Below, piece after piece: positions 25,952-33,434 of a stretch of DNA of 33,434 nt (within the stretch, counting starts at the first letter, position 1; each line of letters begins with the position of its first letter). Origin of the DNA: Treponema sp. (lineage in GTDB: Bacteria > Spirochaetota > Spirochaetia > Treponematales > Treponemataceae). A program made the translations under genes and the position numbers. The DNA is taken from assembly GCA_024681195.1 (NCBI GenBank), contig JAILBH010000026.1:1-33434 (forward strand). The letters run 5' to 3'. The notes under the pieces are model-generated. The model worked only from the letters and a program-made list of their open reading frames with translations, did not search any database and had not been told where the DNA came from.

Positions 25952-27535
25952 ATGGAAGAATTTAAAATTCATGCTGATGACTCAATCTATGAAGATGATG
26001 AGGTTGCAAAGGCAGCCTGGGAAAAGTTTGGAATCCGTTATATGTTTCCGTGGCAGAGACTTGTTGTTGCAAATATCATGGAAGCATATGAAGCTTCTGA
26101 CTGCCAGAATGATGCTTTTTGTAAAGGAAGACAGATTGTTTTATTGCCTACAGGTGCAGGAAAGTCGCTGTGCTTTCAGGTTCCGGCTTTGCTATTGGAT
26201 GGACCAACTCTTGTAATTTACCCGCTTCTTGCACTCATGACAGATCAGCAGAGGCGCATGGAAGAAGGAAGTCTTAGAAGTGTAATGTTTAGGGGAGGGC
26301 AATCGGCAAAGGAACGTGAAGAAAATTTTAGAAAAATTAAAGAAGGGGCAAAAATCATAATTGCTAATCCTGAAGTCCTGCAGAATAAGAGTCTTGTTAA
26401 GCAGCTTAAGGAAGTGGGAATTTGTCATATTGCAATTGATGAAGCGCATTGTGTTTCTGAATGGGGAGATTCGTTCAGGCCGTCTTATCTTGGTCTTGGA
26501 GAAGTTTTAAACGAGCTTGCGGTTCCTGTAATTACGGCTTTTACAGCAACAGCGTCTCCTCCTGTTCTCTCTCGTGTTGCAGAAATTTTATTTGGAGGGC
26601 AGGCTCACGTTGTCCGAAGTGAAAGCGACCGCCCGAATATTCATTATTATGTAAGGAAGGCTGCTGTTAAGAAAAAAGAAGCTTTATACCTGGCTGCAAC
26701 AGAACAGCGTCCCATGATTATATTTTGTGGAACCCGTGGCAAGAGCGAGGATATGGCTCGTGAATTAAATTTTTGCTTTGGTGAAGGAACAGCAATGTTT
26801 TATCACGCGGGACTTGAACGTGAAGAAAAAGAATTTATTGAAAAGTGGTTTTATTCCAGTAAAGATGGAGTGCTTTGTGCAACCTGTGCTTATGGAATGG
26901 GTGTTGATAAGAAGGATATAAAAACTGTTGTGCATCTTGAGCCATCTGCGACTGCCGAAGCCTATATTCAGGAAGCGGGCCGTGGTGGAAGGGATGGTAG
27001 TGTTGCAAAGGCAATCTTACTTTGGAGTCTTTCAGACAGTATTGAATATTCAGTTTATAAGGCCGGTTCAAGGGAGGCGGCTCTTCGAGATTTTGCAGAA
27101 ACTAAAAGCTGCAGGCGTCAGGTGCTGTTGGATGCACTTGGAGCCGAACAGGCTGTTTGCAGTGGGTGTGATATTTGTGAAGGAATTGACTATGCGCCAT
27201 GTGACTGGGAGATTGCTTACAAGCTCATAAAAAAGAATCGTAACTATTATACAAAGGAGGATGCACAGGAAGAACACGCCTGGCGCATGAATAATATTTT
27301 AAGAAAAACGCTGGGGCTTAATGTATGGAATCATAATGACAGTGTAGAAACCTTTAGTCAGCTTATAAAAAGCGGACGCATTAAGAGTTCAGGTATTTTA
27401 TGGAAGGGCAGGCTAAGAATCGTAGAATCAAAAAAGGCATTGATTAAAAAAAAAGGCCCCGGAGTAGAAAACGTGCGTCGACAGGTTTCTTCAGCTGGCG
27501 GCGCATGTTTTCTACGGGAGGGGCCGTTTTTTTAA
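25952..27535 (+). CDS. recQ: RecQ-family ATP-dependent DNA helicase
   Basis: LLPTGAGKSLCFQVPALLL, AIDEAHCVSEWGDSFRPSY, FTATASP, QEAGRGGRDG, zinc cysteines CRRQVL...CSGCDIC. Confidence 0.9.
   Translation: MEEFKIHADDSIYEDDEVAKAAWEKFGIRYMFPWQRLVVANIMEAYEASDCQNDAFCKGRQIVLLPTGAGKSLCFQVPALLLDGPTLVIYPLLALMTDQQRRMEEGSLRSVMFRGGQSAKEREENFRKIKEGAKIIIANPEVLQNKSLVKQLKEVGICHIAIDEAHCVSEWGDSFRPSYLGLGEVLNELAVPVITAFTATASPPVLSRVAEILFGGQAHVVRSESDRPNIHYYVRKAAVKKKEALYLAATEQRPMIIFCGTRGKSEDMARELNFCFGEGTAMFYHAGLEREEKEFIEKWFYSSKDGVLCATCAYGMGVDKKDIKTVVHLEPSATAEAYIQEAGRGGRDGSVAKAILLWSLSDSIEYSVYKAGSREAALRDFAETKSCRRQVLLDALGAEQAVCSGCDICEGIDYAPCDWEIAYKLIKKNRNYYTKEDAQEEHAWRMNNILRKTLGLNVWNHNDSVETFSQLIKSGRIKSSGILWKGRLRIVESKKALIKKKGPGVENVRRQVSSAGGACFLREGPFF
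27455..27533. terminator. Very long hairpin inside the recQ 3' end, bidirectional terminator for recQ and the OmpA-family gene
   Basis: GGCCCC-gga-GTAGAAAAC-g-TG... paired with ...CA-t-GTTTTCTAC-ggga-GGGGCC; A9 on one side and T7 on the other. Confidence 0.8.
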
Positions 27536-28749
27536 TCCATAATAGTTATTTCTACTCTACGATTCTTGGCACGGCCTTCCTCTGTATTGTTGCTTGCTAC
27601 AGGTTCCTTAGAGCCTTTTCCCTGTGTAAAGATGTGATACTGATCGCGTACCCCAAGCTTAATCAGGTAAGAAGCAACAGCTTCGGCACGTTCTTCAGAA
27701 AGCTTCTGGCGGGCAGCGGCTGTTCCACGGTCTGCGCAATGACCTGTAATCAAAAGATCATTTGAATACTGTTTAAGTAAATCTCCAAGCTTTTGCAGTT
27801 TGAGTTTTTCGCTTTCCATAAGTACATCGGAGTCAGGTTCAAACTGAATGTTATCCAGACTGATTGTAAGTCCCTTATCACCTTTTTTTACCGAAATATC
27901 AGTAAGGTTTAATTTATCAAATGTATCCTGAAGCTGTTTTGCTGTGTTGTCATCATTTACGGAATTAAATTCTGTGAGTTCTGCATGTGCTGTACCGGTG
28001 AATACATAAAGATTTCCGTATACATCGCCAATTTTAATAAGAAACTCTTCATCGTAATGATCAAGAAGACCACGGCTGTTGTCCCAGTAAAGAATCTGCT
28101 TTGACCAGCCTTCAGAGCTTGCAAGAGTCTGGCCGTTTTTAAGCAAATCTTCTGTAGCTTCGTAGCTAAAATCATAATTTACTTCGATTACATTCAGTTT
28201 TTTGCCGTCTATGGTTTTATCTTCTTTATAGGTATAGTTTGCTTCAAAAGGAAAGATGAGAGCTTTATCCATGTTAAAGGCTTTTCGTACATCCTGAACT
28301 TCCTTGCCTTTTGCTGTCCAGGTCTCGCCAACCTTTATTTTTTTATCTGGAAAAACCGGAACATTACGAACTGTTGGCATATAAATATCATCCGAAATTG
28401 TAAGCTCTCCGTTTTTCTTGCGGCTAAAAACCGAAGTTGTTTCTTCTCCCCACGAAAGGCTTTTGCCGGTCCTCTGGCTTATTGTGTTTTCGGTAGTCAT
28501 GTAGGTAGCGTAGATAAAGGCTTCTCCGTCTGTAGTAACATTTGTCATTGACGAAGATATTCGGTTTATGATTTCGGAATGATGACTTGGTACGCTGTTT
28601 ATGTAAACGTCTTCTTCTACTGTCGAAATATAACTGCCCGAATTTCCTTTTTTCTGTTTAAATTCAAATTTTGTTGATTGGGCAAAAAGTGATGCTGCTG
28701 TGCTTAGCGTAATTAAAGCACCTGATACAAAAATCAATAGTCTTTTCAT
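27532..28749 (-). CDS. OmpA-family outer membrane/periplasmic protein
   Basis: Signal peptide; C-terminal OmpA domain LLITGHCADRGTAAARQKLSEERAEAVASYLIKLGV...GSKEPVASNNTEEGRAKNRRVEI. Confidence 0.9.
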   Translation of the reverse strand: MKRLLIFVSGALITLSTAASLFAQSTKFEFKQKKGNSGSYISTVEEDVYINSVPSHHSEIINRISSSMTNVTTDGEAFIYATYMTTENTISQRTGKSLSWGEETTSVFSRKKNGELTISDDIYMPTVRNVPVFPDKKIKVGETWTAKGKEVQDVRKAFNMDKALIFPFEANYTYKEDKTIDGKKLNVIEVNYDFSYEATEDLLKNGQTLASSEGWSKQILYWDNSRGLLDHYDEEFLIKIGDVYGNLYVFTGTAHAELTEFNSVNDDNTAKQLQDTFDKLNLTDISVKKGDKGLTISLDNIQFEPDSDVLMESEKLKLQKLGDLLKQYSNDLLITGHCADRGTAAARQKLSEERAEAVASYLIKLGVRDQYHIFTQGKGSKEPVASNNTEEGRAKNRRVEITIMD

Positions 28750-28773
28750 AAAAAATCCTTTATCATGTTATAT

Positions 28774-29172
28774 ATGTTAAACAATTTTTCGGTAACTACG
28801 TTACTTTTGATTTTCGTCATAATTGGGCTGGTACTTTTGTTAATTATTCAGCAATTTTCTATAAGCCGCCGTCTTAAAAAGGTAAGGCAGGATGCTGTAA
28901 AAAGATCGGGAGCAGTAAAAGGAGGCCAGCTTGCAGAGCAGATTGCTCCTTTTTTACCTGAGTTTCCGTGTGATCCCTCTGATGCGCGTTTTATTGGTAA
29001 ACCTGTAGATTTTGTTGCTTTCCCGGGGCTTAGTGATGGTGGGGAAGTTAATGAAGTTCTTCTTATAGAAGTAAAAACCGGCTCTTCGCAGCTTAATTCC
29101 CACGAAAAAGGAATTAAAGAAGCTGTAAAAGCCGGTCGTATAAGATATGTTGAATATCGTATTAAAGCGTAA
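28774..29172 (+). CDS. Holliday-junction-resolvase-like endonuclease with N-terminal TM helix (start 28774 or 28765)
   Basis: TM segment followed by GQLAEQIAPFLPEFPCDPSDARFIGKPVDFVAFPGL and EVLLIEVKTGSSQL (PD-(D/E)XK-like). Confidence 0.65.
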   Translation: MLNNFSVTTLLLIFVIIGLVLLLIIQQFSISRRLKKVRQDAVKRSGAVKGGQLAEQIAPFLPEFPCDPSDARFIGKPVDFVAFPGLSDGGEVNEVLLIEVKTGSSQLNSHEKGIKEAVKAGRIRYVEYRIKA

Positions 29173-30385
29173 CGTTATTTAGCTTTAACAATTCTTTTGC
29201 AGAATCTACACTGTCTGTTCCATGAAGGTTTTTGATTGGAGCAAATTCTGCTTTGCGCTCAACTTCAAACGCAAGATTGTTGTCCATCATATGAACCATG
29301 TCTAAAACCAGCAGTTCAAACTTGTAGCCGTTTGGTTCTGTAGGAGAAACCTTATTACCGTTTGCGTCAATAAAAGGAATCTTTTTTTCTACAACATGAA
29401 CTTCCAGACTTTCGTTTACAATCTGTTCGAGCTTTTGGAGAGAGAACAGGTAGTTTAAAATTACGCCGAATTTATAGGTAAGGCTTCCATCAGAATCTCT
29501 TGCTTCTGCCATTTCTTTTGACATTTCATAGTATTCAACAATAGAAGGCTTTCCGTCTTCAAGACATAAGAGTCCCATTTTTTCATGAGGTTCAACCTTT
29601 CGTACTACCTTTGATGCACTCTGATATTTTCCTTCGATAGTAGCACCAACAAATACAGGGTCTGCAATTTTTTGAAGTACATTATCAACAGCAAAAATAT
29701 TAATCCATTTTACACCGCGTGCATGAAGATCTTTATCAAGGCCTGCCTTTATCATGGAAGTAAACCAGCCGCCGTTCCCGTTAGGAGAAGTAGCAAGTCT
29801 TCCTTTTTCTTCGAGCAGGAGCTTGCCATCAAAATCAACAGCACAGGCCATATCCTGAATAAAGAACTTAACAAAGCTTTTGTCGTAGCCAAAGTAATTA
29901 TGTTCTTCAAAAAAGCTTTGTGTTGCCTTGTCGTTCTTTTCACTGGTCATAATGTATAAAGGAACATAAACACCAGACTGTTTTACAACATCCATCAGAT
30001 TATTGATAAGACATTCAAAAATATACAGATGGCGGGTTTCTCCAACATCATAGCAGCCCTTTGGAAGATCAAAACCAAGACGAGTTCCCATACCGCCAGC
30101 AAGGAGTACAGCTGCAACTTCGCCTTTTTTTACAGCCTCAAGTCCACTCTTTTCGTAAGCAGCTTTGTTCTTTGCAATTTCATCCATGCTGAGTGCAGGA
30201 GGAGGTGCAAATTCACCGCGCTGCGATTGAGAAGCGGTCCCGATTTTTCCAAGATCATCCCAGTTAATATTTTCTATCTGCATTAAAAGCTCTTCTTTTG
30301 CTGCCTCATCCAGACTGTCAAAATATCTTAGAACCTGAGACTGGTTTTTGTTATTTAGTAACTGTTGTGCATTATTGAATGTCAT
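29162..30385 (-). CDS. UDPGP-family nucleotidyltransferase (UAP1-like UDP-sugar pyrophosphorylase)
   Basis: VAAVLLAGGMGTRLGFDLPKGCYDVG, SPNGNGGWFTSM, FAVDNVLQKIADPVFVG. Confidence 0.82.
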   Translation of the reverse strand: MTFNNAQQLLNNKNQSQVLRYFDSLDEAAKEELLMQIENINWDDLGKIGTASQSQRGEFAPPPALSMDEIAKNKAAYEKSGLEAVKKGEVAAVLLAGGMGTRLGFDLPKGCYDVGETRHLYIFECLINNLMDVVKQSGVYVPLYIMTSEKNDKATQSFFEEHNYFGYDKSFVKFFIQDMACAVDFDGKLLLEEKGRLATSPNGNGGWFTSMIKAGLDKDLHARGVKWINIFAVDNVLQKIADPVFVGATIEGKYQSASKVVRKVEPHEKMGLLCLEDGKPSIVEYYEMSKEMAEARDSDGSLTYKFGVILNYLFSLQKLEQIVNESLEVHVVEKKIPFIDANGNKVSPTEPNGYKFELLVLDMVHMMDNNLAFEVERKAEFAPIKNLHGTDSVDSAKELLKLNNVTL

Positions 30386-30397
30386 ATTTATATTCTC

Positions 30398-31447
30398 TTA
30401 GTCAGCAGTAAATCTGATTGTTTCCCACTTTTCGTTGAACTTTTCGAGGTCTTCACCTACGTCGAGCTTGAGTTCTCCACCAGCCATTTCTTCTGCCTTA
30501 TACATAGGAACTGTTGTGCGGATCTTGTCTGCTTCGAGGTTTACAAAGCCCGGGAAGCGGAAGTCATCAAGGAACATTGCATAGATTTCCGGGCGATGGA
30601 TAAAGTTGATAAAATCCATAGCGCGGTCATAGTGTTTTGCACCCTTAAGGATAACCATTGAGTCGAGGTACTGAGGACCGCCTTCCTTTGGAATAAAGAA
30701 GTCAATCATTTCATCCTGCTTTTCTTCAGGAACTTCGCCATATACAACTTCGGCATAACCCTGGCAAACCCAGAAGTCACCGGCTGCAAAAGATTTACCA
30801 AAGCCTTCGGCATCAAACTTTACGAGATTTGGCTTCCAAAGGTTATTGATGAGGTCTGCAGCACCCTGAAGCTTTGTATCATCAACTGTATTTACAGAAA
30901 GTCCCTGATAAGCAAGAGCGTCACCAATAACTTCGCGCATATCGTCCATCATAGACATGTGGCCCTTAAGATCTGTGCGTGCAAAAATGTTCCATGACTT
31001 TTCGTAGTCTGTAACCTTGAGTTTGTTTACTGCAATACCGGCCATACCAAGATAGTAAGGAACCTGCCAGTTCATATCAGGGTCAAAGGTCATAAGCTGT
31101 TTACATGCAGGATTGATGTACTTTTTATTTGTAAACTTTGTCTGGTCAATCTGCTGAAGCATTTTCTGATTGATCATAATTGAAGTGTAGTCCTGAGAAG
31201 GGAAGGTGATGTCATAACCCTTGGCACCGGCCTTGAGCTTGGCATACATAACTTCGTTTGAATCAAAGGTGTCTACCTTAACTGTACAGTTGAATTCTTT
31301 TTCAAAAGCCTGAAGTACTGAATCAGGTGTGTAATAAGTCCAGTTGTACAGGTACAAAATTCCATCATCTTCTTTTTTACAACCAGTGATTGTAAGAGAA
31401 GAAGCGACCAACAATGTTGCTGTCAAAACGAGCAAGAATTTTTTCAT
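30398..31447 (-). CDS. potD: Spermidine/putrescine ABC transporter substrate-binding lipoprotein
   Basis: Lipobox TITGC; LYLYNWTYYTPDSVLQAFEKEFNCTVKVDTFDSNEVMYAKLKAG. Confidence 0.92.
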   Translation of the reverse strand: MKKFLLVLTATLLVASSLTITGCKKEDDGILYLYNWTYYTPDSVLQAFEKEFNCTVKVDTFDSNEVMYAKLKAGAKGYDITFPSQDYTSIMINQKMLQQIDQTKFTNKKYINPACKQLMTFDPDMNWQVPYYLGMAGIAVNKLKVTDYEKSWNIFARTDLKGHMSMMDDMREVIGDALAYQGLSVNTVDDTKLQGAADLINNLWKPNLVKFDAEGFGKSFAAGDFWVCQGYAEVVYGEVPEEKQDEMIDFFIPKEGGPQYLDSMVILKGAKHYDRAMDFINFIHRPEIYAMFLDDFRFPGFVNLEADKIRTTVPMYKAEEMAGGELKLDVGEDLEKFNEKWETIRFTAD

Positions 31448-31480
31448 GTATATATCTCCTTATATGAAAAAATAAACACA

Positions 31481-32362
31481 TTAATGTCCTGCAGCAAAGC
31501 CCTTCAGACCTTTACGGCAGAGGAAGGCAATGGTACAGGTAATTAAAATCATAACTACAGAAAGAGAGTTTATTACAGGTGAAACGCCAAAGCGAATCAT
31601 GGAATAAACATACAGCGGCAGGGTTGTTGACCCCGGTCCAGATACAAAGAAGGTAATAACAAAGTCTTCGAGCGACATTGTAATTGCCATTAAAAATCCC
31701 GAAAGAATGCCTGGGAAAATAGCAGGAACGACTACCTTAAGCATTGTCTGACGTTCTGTTGCACCAAGGTCGTGTGCAGCTTCTATGATTGAATAATCAA
31801 ATTCATCGAGGCGGGCATTTACCATAAGGAATACAAACGGAAGACAGAAGGTTGTGTGTGCTGCAAAAACTGTAAACAGTCCAAGCGGCAGATGGATTCC
31901 GCTAAAGAAGATTACCATAGAAATACCAATGATAACTTCCGGCAGAACCATTGGAAGATATGTAAGGGTTTGAATAAACTTCTTTCCCTTGAATTTATAC
32001 CAGTTTACGCCGATTGAAGCCATTGTTCCAAGCAGAGTAGAAACAAGGGCAGACGACAATGCAATAATCAGACTGTTCAAAAGAGCCTGCCAGAGAGCGT
32101 TGGAATTAAAGAAAAGTTCCTTGTACCATCTCATGCTAAAGCTTGTAAACTCTGCTCCCTTGCTGTCATTGAATGAATATACAATGATTACAAACAATGG
32201 AATAAAAAGGAAGAACAGGGTGAACCACAAAACTGTCTTAGAAAAAGACCATCTTCGTTGTCCTGTTTTTTTCCAGGTACGGCGTGCATGACGTGCATTT
32301 TCTGAAGTCGGCTTTTTTGAGTGGAGAACTTCGTGAATAGCAATAAATATGTTTTTTGCCAT
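31481..32362 (-). CDS. potC: Spermidine/putrescine ABC transporter permease
   Basis: PLFVIIVYSFNDS..., binding-protein-dependent permease motif EAAHDLGATERQTMLKVVVPAIFPGI; TAATG overlap with potB. Confidence 0.92.
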   Translation of the reverse strand: MAKNIFIAIHEVLHSKKPTSENARHARRTWKKTGQRRWSFSKTVLWFTLFFLFIPLFVIIVYSFNDSKGAEFTSFSMRWYKELFFNSNALWQALLNSLIIALSSALVSTLLGTMASIGVNWYKFKGKKFIQTLTYLPMVLPEVIIGISMVIFFSGIHLPLGLFTVFAAHTTFCLPFVFLMVNARLDEFDYSIIEAAHDLGATERQTMLKVVVPAIFPGILSGFLMAITMSLEDFVITFFVSGPGSTTLPLYVYSMIRFGVSPVINSLSVVMILITCTIAFLCRKGLKGFAAGH

Positions 32363-33273
32363 TAGTTTGTACCTCCAACATAGTTTTCTTCTTTTGTAGT
32401 TTTAGTCTTGAGCTTAGCTTCCTGACTGTTAGAGCGTGTAATCCAGACAATTCCCGCAACAGAAATAACTGTAAGTACCATAGAAAAGGCAGCAGCAAGC
32501 GGCCAGTTACGGGTCTTTTGTACCTGGTCTACAATGATGTTACCAAGCATGTACGAGTCTTTACCACCAACGAGGAGCGGAACAGTGTAGGCACCAAAAA
32601 TTGGAATAAAGGTAAAGATGAGTGCCGAAACAATACCGCTCTTAATGCCAGGAATCAAAACCTTAAACATTGACTGAGGCTTTGTAGCACCAAGGTCGCG
32701 TGCAGCTTCGAGCAGAGAAAAATCAAAGCGGTCTACTGCAGTAAAGATTGGCAGAATTGCATACGGAATGTACATGTAAACACTTACAAGAATTACCGCC
32801 TTTGTGTTGTAAAGGAACGGAACATATTCTTTTGTAAGGTGCAGAGTCATCAAGATCTGGTTTAAGATACCGTCATTGTTCAAAATGCTCATCCAGGCAA
32901 AAATGCGGATAAGTGAGTTTGTCCAGAACGGAATGATTACAAGAAACAAAAACAGAGTCTGGTGGCGGCTGCGTGCCATTGCATAGGCACTTGGAATTGC
33001 AACCAGTATTGTAAACAGCGTAGACAGAATTGTGATTTTTAAGGTGCGCAGTACAATCAAACCATATTCAGGCTTGCACATCTGTTTGTACGCTTTAAAC
33101 GAAAGCTGCCATTCAACACCACCGTAAATTCCTTTTTTAAGAAAACTGTAAATAAAAATGATGATGAGAGGAGCAACAAAGAAAATCATGAACCACAGGC
33201 CCATCGGCCAGCCGTAGAACGAGCCCATAGTAATGAGCTTTTCACGGTCTTTATTCAAAGCTTTATCTTTCAT
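32362..33273 (-). CDS. potB: Spermidine/putrescine ABC transporter permease
   Basis: FVAPLIIIFIYSFLKKG..., EAARDLGATKPQSMFKVLIPGIKSGI. Confidence 0.92.
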   Translation of the reverse strand: MKDKALNKDREKLITMGSFYGWPMGLWFMIFFVAPLIIIFIYSFLKKGIYGGVEWQLSFKAYKQMCKPEYGLIVLRTLKITILSTLFTILVAIPSAYAMARSRHQTLFLFLVIIPFWTNSLIRIFAWMSILNNDGILNQILMTLHLTKEYVPFLYNTKAVILVSVYMYIPYAILPIFTAVDRFDFSLLEAARDLGATKPQSMFKVLIPGIKSGIVSALIFTFIPIFGAYTVPLLVGGKDSYMLGNIIVDQVQKTRNWPLAAAFSMVLTVISVAGIVWITRSNSQEAKLKTKTTKEENYVGGTN

Positions 33274-33283
33274 AGGGCACGCA

Positions 33284-33434
33284 CTACTTATTAATGTCTT
33301 CTACAATGTAGCCGTCTTCTGCCGACCACGAAACATATACACGATCCTTCCACTGAATAACAGGACCGTCGTCCATATAGTCTGTATGCTGCTTGAATAC
33401 CTTGATGATTTTGCCGGTATCGAGCTTTACATAG
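33284..33434 (-). CDS. potA: Spermidine/putrescine ABC transporter ATP-binding protein, C-terminal end (partial)
   Basis: Translated by hand from the minus strand: YVKLDTGKIIKVFKQHTDYMDDGPVIQWKDRVYVSWSAEDGYIVEDINK*; TOBE-like tail upstream of potB. Confidence 0.85.
   Translation of the reverse strand, partial: YVKLDTGKIIKVFKQHTDYMDDGPVIQWKDRVYVSWSAEDGYIVEDINK

Noticed and set aside
27505-27765. Plus-strand ORF reached by a frameshift at the recQ A9 tract
   Set aside because: It runs antisense into the OmpA-family gene and has no recognisable domain; the A9 and T7 tracts are better explained as parts of a bidirectional terminator.
1-33434. CRISPR array, prophage, insertion sequence or restriction-modification system
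   Set aside because: No regularly spaced repeats, integrase, IS transposase or methyltransferase was seen; the Rpn gene is the only mobile/defence-like gene.

Overview
This 33.4-kb AT-rich window looks like a chromosomal segment from a Treponema-type spirochete. That is an inference from gene content and order (obgE-nadD-yqeK-LCP-rsfS, spoVG-tRNA-Gln-rplY, an OmpA-family protein, DUF115, many lipoprotein signals), not from a database search. From left to right it contains: the 3' end of a GH95-type fucosidase; a beta-helix-like lipoprotein whose signal peptide is broken by one base in an A8 run; an Rpn-family PD-(D/E)XK nuclease; rplU-rpmA-obgE-nadD-yqeK-LCP-rsfS; a tiny hyper-acidic ORF; ispE-spoVG-tRNA-Gln-rplY; tilS, a large exported protein, a lipoprotein HtrA and lepA; a DUF115 protein carrying an in-frame palindromic repeat insertion; a SurA/PpiD-like foldase; ddl-murE divergent from queD; hisF-hisH; recQ; an OmpA-family protein; a Holliday-junction-resolvase-like protein; a UDPGP-family pyrophosphorylase; and potDCB plus the 3' end of potA. 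The most interesting signals are: (1) several operon-first genes (ispE, tilS, murE, queD, hisH, possibly recQ) have no Shine-Dalgarno and start about 6-8 nt after a TATAAT box, which predicts leaderless mRNAs; (2) a palindromic repeat (CCTTCGACARGCTCAGG, two direct copies plus one inverted) is inserted in frame in the DUF115 gene; (3) a homopolymer frameshift could switch a surface lipoprotein on or off; (4) very long hairpins sit at two convergent gene junctions, one of them inside the recQ coding sequence; (5) an 89-aa protein is about half Asp/Glu. No CRISPR array, prophage or insertion sequence was recognised. All family names come from reading the translated motifs; no searches were run.
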